A DNA stretch of 64,000 bases from an uncultured Cellvibrio sp. (GCA_937958105.1 CALFXJ010000006.1:124001-188000), one strand, 5' to 3'. Shown: positions 26,136 to 34,961, numbered from the stretch's first letter. Notes: a model not told the origin generated them from the letters alone. A program made the numbers and translations.

Positions 26136-26939
26136 CTAGTCATAAAGTTGTTTTTTCTTCCATTCGTCTTCATCGCCAAACTTTTCCCATTCCTTATTAA
26201 GTGATCCTGAGTTTTGAGAAAGCTCCCCATCGGCGGGGAGCTCCCCATCGATGTCAGTATCGGCTCCCTTGCGATTTTTTGCTTTTTCTTCGAGTCTGGT
26301 GATCAGGGCAGACAGCTGCGCAATCTGTTTATCGTAAATGTGGCCGCTATTTTCCGGCAGTAATTGCTTGCGGGCCAGGGTGTAGTAGTGGATGGCCAGG
26401 CGGAGCTTGCCAATTTGCTGTGCTTTCTTCGCCTGAGCCACATAGCCATCAACGGCACTTTGCAGTGCGAGGCGCTTGATCTGATCAGTAAAGGCGGCGG
26501 CTTGAATTTTGGTAATTACCTTGAGGGTCTCCTGCTGGCTGACGAAGCGATAGAGCTCCTGCAGGTGCTGACGAATCTCCTTGATCTGTTGAAGGTTTTC
26601 CAGCTTCACGCGCTGCGTTGGTGGAGTCTGCTTCAAAGCATTGAGCTGGTCGGTCAACAGTTGTAGATCTGCAGCGTGGGCGCCGTCTTCCGGTTCGAGC
26701 TTATGCAGCTGCTCACAGATATCTATCAGCGCGCGATAGATGAGAGAGTTAAGGTCGTTGCTGAGAAAGCGGGGAGGGAAGCCGCTGAGCATATGCCGGA
26801 AGTTGCGCTGGCGAACCTTCAAGGCTGTCAGCAGGCGTTGGCGCTGTACACGCTTTCGTTCAATGGCCTGGGAAATCAATGCATAAGTGGCCAGAAGCAC
26901 CAGCAGCAAGATAACGGAAGCGGCAATATAAATGGACAT
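26136..26939 (-). CDS. Membrane-anchored coiled-coil protein (unassigned)
   Basis: About 267 residues. One N-terminal transmembrane helix (SIYIAASVILLLVLLATYALI) is followed by a cytoplasmic, mostly helical region rich in Gln, Leu and Lys that should form coiled coils (about residues 30-215). An acidic, low-complexity tail follows. I do not recognise a defined family. The start is uncertain: ATG at 26939 puts the helix at the very N-terminus, and upstream in-frame ATG codons at 26963 and 27005 are alternatives. It is convergent with msrB and divergent from the tRNA cluster. Confidence 0.7.
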   Translation of the reverse strand: MSIYIAASVILLLVLLATYALISQAIERKRVQRQRLLTALKVRQRNFRHMLSGFPPRFLSNDLNSLIYRALIDICEQLHKLEPEDGAHAADLQLLTDQLNALKQTPPTQRVKLENLQQIKEIRQHLQELYRFVSQQETLKVITKIQAAAFTDQIKRLALQSAVDGYVAQAKKAQQIGKLRLAIHYYTLARKQLLPENSGHIYDKQIAQLSALITRLEEKAKNRKGADTDIDGELPADGELSQNSGSLNKEWEKFGDEDEWKKKQLYD

Positions 26940-27083
26940 AATGGTCGATTGGCTATTAAGCATCAGATGTGATGTATGTCCCAAAGTATAACACCAAAGC
27001 CGCATCCCCTCTTATGTTGAAAACATTGCATCCCAGATTCCTAAGTGCTTGTTTCCACAGTTATAAAAAAAGAATCAAAAGTG

Positions 27084-27112
27084 TTGACAGTGCGTCTTCC
27101 CCTCCTTAGAAT
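27084..27112 (+). promoter_or_regulatory. Sigma-70 promoter of the tRNA-Glu/tRNA-Gly cluster
   Basis: A consensus TTGACA (27084-27089), exactly 17 bases, then TAGAAT (27107-27112), followed by a GC-rich discriminator GCGCCCC. This is the form of stringently controlled stable-RNA promoters. The same GCGCC discriminator recurs before tRNA-Ser and tRNA-Arg in this window. Confidence 0.9.
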
Positions 27113-27153
27113 GCGCCCCACTTCTGACGTCGCTGATGACAGAAGGTTTCTGG

Positions 27154-27229
27154 GTCCCCTTCGTCTAGTGGCCTAGGACACCGCCCTTTCACGGCGGTAA
27201 CAGGGGTTCGACTCCCCTAGGGGACGCCA
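27154..27229 (+). tRNA. tRNA-Glu (anticodon TTC), copy 1
   Basis: A 76-base cloverleaf. The acceptor arm GTCCCCT pairs with AGGGGAC, the anticodon TTC sits in the loop CTTTCAC, and the T-loop is GTTCGAC. The 3' CCA is encoded. It is the first gene behind the promoter at 27084. Confidence 0.98.
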
Positions 27230-27267
27230 CTTTAAGGAAGGTTTAAGCTCAGGAGAGCAGTTGTTAA

Positions 27268-27343
<76 letters not shown>

Positions 27344-27395
27344 AAATTCATGTTATCTAGTCCGAATGTGTGATCCTCTGCTTAGGCAGATTTAT

Positions 27396-27471
27396 GTCCC
27401 CTTCGTCTAGTGGCCTAGGACACCGCCCTTTCACGGCGGTAACAGGGGTTCGACTCCCCTAGGGGACGCCA
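27396..27471 (+). tRNA. tRNA-Glu (anticodon TTC), copy 2
   Basis: Identical to the tRNA-Glu at 27154, with encoded CCA. It is part of a direct repeat of the Glu-Gly pair. Confidence 0.98.
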
Positions 27472-27509
27472 CTTTAAGGAAGGTTTAAGCTCAGGAGAGC
27501 AGTTGTTAA

Positions 27510-27585
<76 letters not shown>

Positions 27586-27710
27586 GTTAAAATCCCATCG
27601 CCGTATTCATTTCAGAAATTCCAGACTGCTTATGGATGCTTCGCTGTTGGCTGCGTTTGTCAGATGGCGGTGTGATTCTGATAGACTTCTCGGCTTGCTC
27701 ATAAGGGCGG

Positions 27711-28121
27711 TCAGTGTAAGCCAAAACATTTTGCGCGCTCATCGGCGTAAGAAAAATCTGATTCCGTACGCATCGCTTCGTAGCGCAACTCATCAAGTTG
27801 CTGATAGCGAGCTATCTCGTCATCCGGCATAAAGTGCAGGCAGTCGCCCCCGAAGAACCACAGTAGATCGCGATAGAGCAGCGGCATGAGGTGAGGGTAG
27901 GCCACGACAACCCGGCACAGCAATGCCTGGCCGGTATGCAGGAAGTGCTGCTCAGTATTTTCTTTATGCAGCGATCTCAGGTCGGATAGGAACTGCTGGT
28001 CATCTTCGCTGCAATCCCCAGCAATAAACGGAAGTTGCTTTTCGACTTGTTCGACAAAGGCCTGAAGGAGTTGCAGGTGATATGATTGATAGTCCTGTTC
28101 GGGGGATTTTTTGACTGACAT
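27711..28121 (-). CDS. Conserved-looking hypothetical protein
   Basis: A 136-residue soluble protein, mostly helical, with the stretch HLMPLLYRDLLWFFGGDCLHFMPDDEIARYQQLDEL. I do not recognise a named family. The start at 28121 (MSVKKSPEQDYQSYHLQLL) is preferred over an upstream ATG because the first 11 codons are not protein-like. It is divergent from the ABC exporter genes, with 60 bases between the starts. Confidence 0.7.
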   Translation of the reverse strand: MSVKKSPEQDYQSYHLQLLQAFVEQVEKQLPFIAGDCSEDDQQFLSDLRSLHKENTEQHFLHTGQALLCRVVVAYPHLMPLLYRDLLWFFGGDCLHFMPDDEIARYQQLDELRYEAMRTESDFSYADERAKCFGLH

Positions 28122-28181
28122 GGCGGGCTCTAAGGTCGGATAGGCACGAGGCAAGAAAGTGGTGAATATGATGGAGCTATT

Positions 28182-29126
28182 ATGACAGCTGCGCTTTCGA
28201 TTAGAAATCTTCGCAAGACATATGACAACAAATTTGAAGCACTCAAGGGGATATCCCTCGATGTAGCACCCGGTGACTTCTTCGCAATGCTGGGACCCAA
28301 CGGTGCCGGTAAGTCCACGACAATCGGGATTATCAGCTCGCTGGTTCGAAAAAGTTCAGGGCAGGTGGAAATCTTCGGTAAGGATATTGATGCTGATTTC
28401 TCGGCAGCTAAGAAATTCCTCGGCGTGGTTCCGCAGGAATTTAACTTCAGTATGTTTGAAAAAGTCGAAGATATTGTACTGCAGCAGGCGGGTTACTACG
28501 GCTTGCCACGTAGTCAGGCTAAAGCGCAGACCGAAAAATACCTGCGTCAGCTGAGCCTGTGGGATAAGCGGCACACCGCGGCGCGCATGCTGTCCGGCGG
28601 TATGAAGCGGCGGCTGATGATTGCCCGCGCACTGGTGCATGAGCCGAAGCTGCTGATCCTTGATGAACCGACGGCAGGAGTCGATATCGAACTGCGCCGC
28701 TCCATGTGGGATTTTTTGCGCGAGATTAATGCAGCGGGAACGACGATTATTCTAACAACGCACTATCTGGAAGAGGCTGAGAGCCTGTGTCGCAACGTTG
28801 CCATCATTGACCACGGCACGATTGTACAGAACACCAGCGTGCGTAATTTGTTGCAGCAGTTAAATAAAGAGATCTTCATCTTCGATTCCAGGACAGCGCT
28901 TGAGCAGGCACCGGCGGTTAAGGGCTATCAGGTGCGCCTGCTGGATGAGCATTCCTTCGAGGTTGAAATTGAAAAGGGGCAATCACTCAATCAGTTGTTC
29001 GAGCAGCTCACCCAGCTGGGAATCAGTATCATCAGTATGCGCAACAAAGCTAACCGTCTTGAGGAGCTATTTGTGTCCATGGTAAGCAATAATAAGCAAG
29101 CGGGGGAGGCAAAAAGTGGAGCTTAA
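28182..29126 (+). CDS. ABC-2 type exporter, ATP-binding subunit (YadG-like)
   Basis: A 314-residue ABC ATPase. It has Walker A GPNGAGKST, signature LSGGMKRR, Walker B LLILDEPTAGVD and the switch His in LTTHYLEEAE. The C-terminal extension (about 220-314) is typical of ABC-2 drug or polysaccharide-export ATPases such as YadG. The permease gene overlaps its end by 11 bases, so the two form one exporter. The substrate is unknown. Confidence 0.95.
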   Translation: MTAALSIRNLRKTYDNKFEALKGISLDVAPGDFFAMLGPNGAGKSTTIGIISSLVRKSSGQVEIFGKDIDADFSAAKKFLGVVPQEFNFSMFEKVEDIVLQQAGYYGLPRSQAKAQTEKYLRQLSLWDKRHTAARMLSGGMKRRLMIARALVHEPKLLILDEPTAGVDIELRRSMWDFLREINAAGTTIILTTHYLEEAESLCRNVAIIDHGTIVQNTSVRNLLQQLNKEIFIFDSRTALEQAPAVKGYQVRLLDEHSFEVEIEKGQSLNQLFEQLTQLGISIISMRNKANRLEELFVSMVSNNKQAGEAKSGA

Positions 29127-29889
29127 TCAACAGTGGATTGCCTTTCGTACTATTCTGCGCAAGGAGATCAAGCGTTTTACGCGGATCTGGATTCAGACCT
29201 TGCTGCCGCCAGCCATTACCATGGCTCTTTATTTTGTCATCTTTGGTAAATTGATTGGCAGCCGTATCGGCGAGATGGATGGATTCACTTACATTCAGTT
29301 TGTTGCGCCGGGTCTGATCATGATGGCAGTGCTCACCAACTCGTACTCCAATGTCGTATCTTCATTCTTCAGTGCGAAGTTTCAGCGCAGCGTAGAAGAA
29401 ATCCTTGTGTCACCTACGCCGAATTACATCATCCTCGCCGGATATTGTATGGGCGGTGTGGCTCGTGGTCTGGCGGTGGGGGTTCTTGTGACGCTGCTGT
29501 CACTGGCCTTTACTGATCTCCATATACACAGCTGGACCATCACTATTGCCATCGTGATTCTTACCTCGATGTTATTCTCCCTGGCGGGATTTATTAATGC
29601 GGTCTATGCCAACAGCTTTGATGATATCTCCATCATTCCGACATTTGTGCTGACACCTTTAACCTATCTCGGTGGAGTCTTCTATTCGATTACGCTGCTG
29701 CCGGAGTTCTGGCAGGGGGTGTCGCAACTGAATCCCATACTGTACATGGTTAACGCGTTTCGCTACGGGATGCTGGGGATATCGGACATCAACGTTGGTG
29801 CGGCCTTCGCCGGATTACTGGTATGTCTGGTGATTTTGTTTGCAGCGGGATTGCATCTTTTGCGGGTAGGCAAGCGCCTGCGCGCCTGA
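29116..29889 (+). CDS. ABC-2 type exporter, permease subunit (YadH-like)
   Basis: A 257-residue ABC-2 permease with about six transmembrane helices and the family motif LTPLTYLGGVFYSI near residues 195-208. The start is GTG at 29116, inside the end of the ATPase gene, which implies translational coupling. It pairs with the upstream ATPase to form an inner-membrane exporter related to YadGH. queF follows 19 bases after its stop. Confidence 0.93.
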   Translation: MELNQQWIAFRTILRKEIKRFTRIWIQTLLPPAITMALYFVIFGKLIGSRIGEMDGFTYIQFVAPGLIMMAVLTNSYSNVVSSFFSAKFQRSVEEILVSPTPNYIILAGYCMGGVARGLAVGVLVTLLSLAFTDLHIHSWTITIAIVILTSMLFSLAGFINAVYANSFDDISIIPTFVLTPLTYLGGVFYSITLLPEFWQGVSQLNPILYMVNAFRYGMLGISDINVGAAFAGLLVCLVILFAAGLHLLRVGKRLRA

Positions 29890-29908
29890 TTAATCTGGAG
29901 TCACCTTT

Positions 29909-30739
29909 ATGAGCCACGGTATCTCCGCTGGTCCTCTGGGCCAACAGACACAATATGTTTCGGTTTACTCGCCTGAGCTGCTTTTCCCAATCCCGCGTGC
30001 GGCTTCACGTACGACCCTGCAGCTTGATAGCGGGAATCTCCCGTTCTATGGGGTGGATATATGGACCGGCTATGAGCTCTCCTGGTTGGACGAGCGTGGC
30101 AAGCCGGTGGTGGCTCTTGCAGAATTTCGTATTCCTTGTACCAGCGCCGCGATCGTTGAATCCAAGTCCTTCAAATTGTATTTGAACTCTTTCAATCAAA
30201 GCCGCTTTGAAGATGCAGCCGCTGTCTGTGCCATCCTGAAGAAAGACTTATCGGCCGTGGTGGGAGCAGAGGTTGCTGTTTCTCTTCAGCGGATTATGAA
30301 TGCTGACTCATTTGCCGTCAGTGCTCTGAAAGGTGTCTGCCTTGATGATCTTCCGGTCACTATCGATACCTATCATCCGGAACCGGATTTATTGGCTGTT
30401 CATTCGCAGTCTCGTGCTGAGGAAACGCTGGTGAGTCATCTGCTGAAAAGCAATTGTCCGGTAACCGGTCAGCCGGATTGGGCAAGTGTGCAGATTGATT
30501 ATGCGGGGGCGCAAATTGATCATGAAGGGCTGCTGCGCTATATCGTTTCCTTTCGCGAGCATCAGGATTTCCATGAGCACTGCGTAGAGCGGATGTTTGT
30601 GGATATTATGGCGCGGTGCCAGCCGGAGCGTTTAAGTGTTTATGCCCGCTACACGCGGCGTGGAGGCCTGGATATTAATCCATTCCGCACCACCGAGCCC
30701 GATGGTCAGCCGGTGGCGGTTAGGCTGGTTCGCCAGTAG
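29909..30739 (+). CDS. queF: NADPH-dependent 7-cyano-7-deazaguanine reductase
   Basis: A 276-residue long-form QueF that reduces preQ0 to preQ1 in queuosine biosynthesis. The catalytic Cys183 is in SNCPVTGQPDW, with Asp190 in the same motif. The QueF substrate and NADPH block ESKSFKLYLNSFNQ is at residues 84-97. The two-domain length matches the E. coli type. It follows the ABC exporter on the same strand and converges on the cyclase gene, with one base between the stops. Confidence 0.97.
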   Translation: MSHGISAGPLGQQTQYVSVYSPELLFPIPRAASRTTLQLDSGNLPFYGVDIWTGYELSWLDERGKPVVALAEFRIPCTSAAIVESKSFKLYLNSFNQSRFEDAAAVCAILKKDLSAVVGAEVAVSLQRIMNADSFAVSALKGVCLDDLPVTIDTYHPEPDLLAVHSQSRAEETLVSHLLKSNCPVTGQPDWASVQIDYAGAQIDHEGLLRYIVSFREHQDFHEHCVERMFVDIMARCQPERLSVYARYTRRGGLDINPFRTTEPDGQPVAVRLVRQ

Positions 30740-30740
30740 G

Positions 30741-32123
30741 TCACACAATCACCTTATCACGGAGCCGCTCTGCGGCTTTGTGAAGGGACTCGATAACTTT
30801 TTCTTTGTCATAATTGCGGATCTTGTCCAGATCCAGGTACATGGAAAATCCTTCCGCGCGCTCTTCAAAGTAACTTTGGTTTCTGCCCAGTTCCTTACGG
30901 AAATCAACGACCTGGTACACTTTAACCGGCAGGGCAAAGCCTTTTACCTGAATCTCTCCCTTATCCCGACACATGATGGAATCTTTTACCAGCGACCAGG
31001 TTTCGTGAGAAATCAGGATCTCATCCGGGTCAGCTGCTGATTCGAGGCGGCTGGCGAGATTGACCTGTGTGCCGAGCACGGTGTAGTCCAGATGACTGGA
31101 GGTGCCGAAGGTGCCGACAGTACAGAAGCCAGTATTGATACCCATGCGGATCTGCAAGGGTTTCTTGATCCCCTGGTTGAACCACTCCAGCTGCAAGGAT
31201 TTCATTTTCTTTTTCATGGCAATCGCCATGGACACGCAGCGCAGGCAGTCAGCTTTGATTCCCTGACTGTTGCTGTCACCAAACAATACCATGATGGCGT
31301 CGCCCATGAATTTATCGATGGTTCCGCCGTAGTGGGTGACAATCTTCGACATCTCGGTCAGATAATGATTAAGCAGATCTGTAAGGGCTTCTGCTTCCAT
31401 CTCTTCTGAGAGCTGACTGAAATCTTTGATGTCGGAAAAGAAGACGGTAATTTTTTTTCGTTCGGCCTGCAGGGTTTCATCGCGCCCCTGATTGATGGCT
31501 TTCCATACGGTAGGCGGTAAATAGCGGGACAATTTATACGCGCGGATTTTATGCCACTTCTGTTCGTTCTCCAGCTGCTTCTGGCTCATCACCAGCTTGC
31601 GGAATTTCTGATGCATATACACGGCGTGGACCAGAAAATAACACACGATGCCAATCAGACTGGCTGCGCTGATCTGCACATTGGTGCTGAGAATCAGCTG
31701 CGGTTTGTGCAACAGCAGGCTGACGAGCACTCCAGCCGCGAATGCCGCATTATCTTCCATCCAGCGACGAATCCCGCCGCTCAATAGCGCGTTAAACTGG
31801 ATGATGGTAAGAAACAAGACGCAGGGAAGGATGCTGAAGTTGATAAGACTCAGGACCAGACCGATAAGTCCGGCATCCACATAAGAGAGCCAGCGCAGCA
31901 GCTTTGCAGCAAATTCCGGTGGGCGTTTGTGGGTGAAGTGATAAGTGGCGTAAGGGTAGATCAACAGTAAAACAATGACGACAACATATAGAAGGTTGAG
32001 GTTATCCCAGTTGGTATGCGATGCCAGCGTACCTGCCGCAGCAAAACATATCAGCGCCCGAAAGTAGTACTGCTGCAGAGGAGATTCAGTATGGGCATTC
32101 ATGGCTGGGGTCTTGCTTTCCAT
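30741..32123 (-). CDS. Membrane class III adenylate cyclase (CyaB-like)
   Basis: A 460-residue protein. About six hydrophobic segments lie in residues 20-170 (a MASE2-like sensor region), followed by a class III nucleotide cyclase domain at about 220-400. The two metal Asps are D231 (FFSDIKDFS) and D275 (MGDAIM). K271 and D346 (HLDYTVLG) mark adenine specificity. N355 and R359 complete the site. All essential residues are present, so an active adenylate cyclase is expected. The layout resembles Pseudomonas CyaB, which feeds Vfr/CRP. A promoter gap of 323 bases separates it from the divergent nitroreductase. Confidence 0.88.
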   Translation of the reverse strand: MESKTPAMNAHTESPLQQYYFRALICFAAAGTLASHTNWDNLNLLYVVVIVLLLIYPYATYHFTHKRPPEFAAKLLRWLSYVDAGLIGLVLSLINFSILPCVLFLTIIQFNALLSGGIRRWMEDNAAFAAGVLVSLLLHKPQLILSTNVQISAASLIGIVCYFLVHAVYMHQKFRKLVMSQKQLENEQKWHKIRAYKLSRYLPPTVWKAINQGRDETLQAERKKITVFFSDIKDFSQLSEEMEAEALTDLLNHYLTEMSKIVTHYGGTIDKFMGDAIMVLFGDSNSQGIKADCLRCVSMAIAMKKKMKSLQLEWFNQGIKKPLQIRMGINTGFCTVGTFGTSSHLDYTVLGTQVNLASRLESAADPDEILISHETWSLVKDSIMCRDKGEIQVKGFALPVKVYQVVDFRKELGRNQSYFEERAEGFSMYLDLDKIRNYDKEKVIESLHKAAERLRDKVIV

Positions 32124-32446
32124 TTGTTATAAAAAACCTCAATTTTATGCCGTGATCGTGGCCCTTCCTTGATTTATAGGATCTTCCTCAATAAATCAGC
32201 GTAAAGGCTTGGTATTAAACGTTTTTTCACGACAAAAGTCTATTGCTGTGGGATGCTTAATCTATAAGTGTCACGGAATTCAACTGTAGCGTATAACTCA
32301 CGCCGGCACCCGCAAGGATCTCAAAAGAGTCGAGTGCGGGTTGGCTGCGATATTTTCCATCGGGTGATCATTGCAGTTGTTGGTCCTGACAGAATCCACC
32401 GCCATCGACTGGTACAATCGATTCTTTTTGTGAAGAGGATGATCTT
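32124..32446. other. Divergent promoter region, cyclase / nitroreductase
   Basis: 323 bases without a gene. It holds a possible -10 TACAAT at 32413-32418 for the nitroreductase. An imperfect hairpin has arms ACCCGCA (32308-32314) and TGCGGGT (32335-32341). No strong -35 is evident, and I see nothing else in it. Confidence 0.4.
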
Positions 32447-33010
32447 ATGGATGCCTTGGATGCCCTGCATTGGCGTGTTTCTACCAGTAAGCTTACGGAG
32501 CCGGCCCCCACTGCGGACCAGTGCGAAGCGATATTCAAAGCGGCTCTGCGTGCGGCAGATCATGGGTTAATGCGTCCGTGGCGCTTTCTGGTTGTCCAGT
32601 CGGCGGGGCTGACTGCACTGGGCGAACTTTTTGCTGCTGCTGCCAGAAGCGATGATCCAGATCTGGCACCGGAGGTATGTGAGTCCTATCGCAAGATGCC
32701 ATTGCGTGCTCCTATGATCATTGTGGTGATCGCCAGTTGCTGGGAAAACCCTAAGGTGCCGGAGATAGAGCAGGTGGTTTCGGCAGGAGCCGCGGCGCAA
32801 AACATGATCAATGCAGCTTATGCGCTCGGCCTGGGTGTAATCTGGAGAACCGGTGCCATGGCGTACCATCCCAAGGTTCTAGAGGGGTTGGGATTAAAGG
32901 AGAATGAAAAAATAGTTGGCTATTTGTACGTCGGTACGCCCATCAGCCCGCTGGGGAAGGCTCGGTTGCAACCGACAGACGAATTTTTTACACCCTGGCC
33001 CCAGCAATAA
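32447..33010 (+). CDS. Nitroreductase family protein (YdjA-like)
   Basis: A 187-residue FMN-binding nitroreductase of the small YdjA type. Family signatures are ALRAADHGLMRPWRFLVV, VSAGAAAQNMINAAYALGLGVIWRTGA (FMN-binding helix) and VGYLYVGTP near the C-terminus. It should reduce nitroaromatics or quinones with NAD(P)H; the in vivo substrate is unknown. It is followed by the tRNA-Ser promoter. Confidence 0.93.
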   Translation: MDALDALHWRVSTSKLTEPAPTADQCEAIFKAALRAADHGLMRPWRFLVVQSAGLTALGELFAAAARSDDPDLAPEVCESYRKMPLRAPMIIVVIASCWENPKVPEIEQVVSAGAAAQNMINAAYALGLGVIWRTGAMAYHPKVLEGLGLKENEKIVGYLYVGTPISPLGKARLQPTDEFFTPWPQQ

Positions 33011-33012
33011 GA

Positions 33013-33041
33013 TTGCGTTTGATAAATCACTTGTGTACATT
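33013..33041 (+). promoter_or_regulatory. Probable tRNA-Ser promoter
   Basis: TTGCGT (33013-33018), 17 bases, TACATT (33036-33041), then a GC-rich AGCGCCCC discriminator like that of the tRNA-Glu promoter. It implies a hairpin-rich leader of about 120 bases before tRNA-Ser. Confidence 0.55.
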
Positions 33042-33166
33042 AGCGCCCCTTCGAGAAGCCCCTCGGTAATTACGAAGCTTGTCGAAGGTAATCCGCAGCG
33101 CGGAATGAACACGCAGCGTGCGTGTCAGCCAGGTCAGCCTGGCTGAGAAGACGCAAAGGTTTACAA

Positions 33167-33254
33167 GGTGAGGTGTCCGAGTGGTCGAAGGAGCACGCCT
33201 GGAAAGTGTGTATATCGCAAGGTATCGAGGGTTCGAATCCCTCCCTCACCGCCA
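33167..33254 (+). tRNA. tRNA-Ser (anticodon GGA)
   Basis: An 88-base class II tRNA. The acceptor GGTGAGG pairs with CCTCACC. The anticodon GGA is in the loop CTGGAAA, a long variable arm follows, the T-loop is GTTCGAA, and CCA is encoded. Confidence 0.97.
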
Positions 33255-33258
33255 CTTT

Positions 33259-33286
33259 AAAAAGCCCGGATAAATCCGGGTTTTTT
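33259..33286 (+). terminator. Terminator after tRNA-Ser
   Basis: AAAGCCCGGA and TCCGGGTTTTTT form a GC stem with a T tract directly after tRNA-Ser. Confidence 0.9.
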
Positions 33287-33399
33287 ATTGGCACGTAATC
33301 AGCTGATCAATGTTTGGTCGTCTTGGTCAATAACTCACACATCCGTGGAAGTTATTGAAAAAGATAGGAAAAGTTTTCGTCTCTTTTGCGATGAAACGC

Positions 33400-33428
33400 T
33401 TGACTCCCACCAGACAGGTCACTAATAT
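33400..33428 (+). promoter_or_regulatory. Promoter of tRNA-Arg
   Basis: TTGACT (33400-33405), exactly 17 bases, TAATAT (33423-33428), then a GC-rich discriminator ACGCGCCTCC, just upstream of tRNA-Arg. Confidence 0.85.
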
Positions 33429-33445
33429 ACGCGCCTCCAAACAAC

Positions 33446-33522
33446 GCACTCGTAGCTCAGCTGGATAGAGTACTCGGCTACGAACCGAGCGGTCGGAGGT
33501 TCGAATCCTCCCGAGTGCGCCA
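33446..33522 (+). tRNA. tRNA-Arg (anticodon ACG)
   Basis: A 77-base cloverleaf. The acceptor GCACTCG pairs with CGAGTGC, the anticodon is ACG (A34 is normally edited to inosine), the T-loop is GTTCGAA, and CCA is encoded. It has its own promoter and terminator. Confidence 0.98.
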
Positions 33523-33530
33523 TATAAGAT

Positions 33531-33562
33531 AAAGGCTCAGCTGTTACAGCTGGGCCTTTTTT
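33531..33562 (+). terminator. Terminator after tRNA-Arg
   Basis: AAAGGCTCAGCTG pairs with CAGCTGGGCCTTT and is followed by a run of T. Confidence 0.92.
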
Positions 33563-33681
33563 CTTTAATGCGATAAATTTCTGGGGCGGCTGCCCAATAT
33601 TTGTGAAGAGAAATTTACGTCGGTTGCAGACAACAGAAACCGAAGTGTTTTACAATTCGCCTCATTCAGCGCGATAACGAT

Positions 33682-33717
33682 AAAAAAAGCTCACCCCGAA
33701 CGGGGTGGGCTTTTTTT
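33682..33717. terminator. Strong bidirectional terminator of an unassigned transcript
   Basis: A-run, GCTCACCCC, loop GAAC, GGGGTGGGC, T-run: a near-perfect terminator 120 bases beyond the tRNA-Arg terminator, with no gene between them. A promoter-like TTTACA (33649-33654), 18 bases, GATAAC (33673-33678) ends just before it. The remaining gap to dusC (33718-33944) holds no gene; it contains a hairpin GATCCGG / CCGGATC at 33899-33921 that may end dusC. Confidence 0.8.
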
Positions 33718-33944
33718 GTGTCTGGTTTTCGGTTTCTGTCGCGCTGCCATTCCTTGTTTCGTTGTTGCCGTGGAGTGCATGAATGCTTTCTTTATTACAG
33801 TTGCTGGCGTTGAATCATCGTATTATCAGCAGGGGCAAGATGACCGGATTTATGGGTATCGAAGGAAAGCGTGCGGACGGCTATTGGTTTTAAGGGATGA
33901 TCCGGTAGTAGTTGCCGGATCAAACTCCCGTTTATTCATCAGGA

Positions 33945-34961
33945 TCAATCTACCAGGGCAGTGTGGGCTTCCAGGGCGGGCGGCCGATCGAGCCTCAACT
34001 CCAGATGGTCCTGGGACAGAGCTTCGGCAAAGGCCTGTTCAATGGCTGCAGGCTCCCGTTCCCGTTTAATCCGCTCAAAGAACAGCTCTGCCTGTGGGTA
34101 TTGCAGGCGCAGATACATCAGCCACTGTTTGATGCGGTTGCCACAGTTTTTTTCCAGGTATTGCGGTCTGGTCAGCTGATAGTAATCAAACAGCAGACGG
34201 CAGATATCGCTCCAGGTGAGCGGCTGATAATCTTCCCCGGTCAGGTCCGCTTTGATGCGTCGTGCCAGGTCGGGGCAGGCGAGCAGGCCACGTCCGAGCA
34301 TCACATCCTCACAGCCGGATTGTTCCCGGCAGCGGTGATAGTCCGCCACACTCCATATCTCTCCATTAGCCACCACGGGTATAGCGATGCGCTGGCGGAT
34401 GTCCGCAATATATTCCCAGTAGGCTGGTGGTTTGTAGCCGTCCGCCTTCGAGCGTGCATGGACGGTAAGCTCATTGGCTCCTGCATCGGCCACGGCCTGG
34501 GCATTCTCCAGATAGCTGCTGCGATCTTCATAGCCCAGGCGGATCTTGGCCGATACCGGGATATCGGTGGGCACGGCATCGCGAACTGCTTTAACAATAT
34601 GGTAGACGCGATCCGGCTGGCGCAGCAGGCAGGCGCCGCCATCGCTCTTATTGACCGTCTTCGCAGGACAGCCGAAGTTCAGATCAATGGATTTTGCGCC
34701 GGCCTTCACCGCTTCCATCGCATTGATGGCCATGGGTTCAGGCTTGCCCCCCAGCAGTTGAAGCTTTACCGGGGTACCACTTGGCGTAAGGCAATGGCTC
34801 TCAATCTCAGGGGCAAAACGGAAAAATATCTTATAGGGCAGGGTTTGTTCGGTTACCCGGATAAATTCGGTGACGCAGCCATCAAGGCCACCGATACGCG
34901 AGAGCAGGGCCCTGACGTGGTGGTCGACTACACCCTCCATAGGGGCCAGCATAATTCTCAT
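33945..34961 (-). CDS. dusC: tRNA-dihydrouridine(16) synthase DusC
   Basis: A 338-residue FMN-dependent dihydrouridine synthase. The TIM barrel begins MRIMLAPMEGVVD, and the catalytic Cys98 lies in LNFGCPAKTVN. FMN-contact motifs include SAKIRLGYED and VVANGEIW. The subfamily-specific features (TEFIRVTEQ, VMLGRGLLACPDLA) fit DusC, which reduces U16 of tRNA, rather than DusA or DusB. It is divergent from oadG, with a 299-base gap. Confidence 0.94.
   Translation of the reverse strand: MRIMLAPMEGVVDHHVRALLSRIGGLDGCVTEFIRVTEQTLPYKIFFRFAPEIESHCLTPSGTPVKLQLLGGKPEPMAINAMEAVKAGAKSIDLNFGCPAKTVNKSDGGACLLRQPDRVYHIVKAVRDAVPTDIPVSAKIRLGYEDRSSYLENAQAVADAGANELTVHARSKADGYKPPAYWEYIADIRQRIAIPVVANGEIWSVADYHRCREQSGCEDVMLGRGLLACPDLARRIKADLTGEDYQPLTWSDICRLLFDYYQLTRPQYLEKNCGNRIKQWLMYLRLQYPQAELFFERIKREREPAAIEQAFAEALSQDHLELRLDRPPALEAHTALVD

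Noticed and set aside
26136..26939. Possible DNA-repair ATPase call for the coiled-coil protein
   Set aside because: No Walker A or B motif is present, so only a membrane-anchored coiled-coil description is supported.
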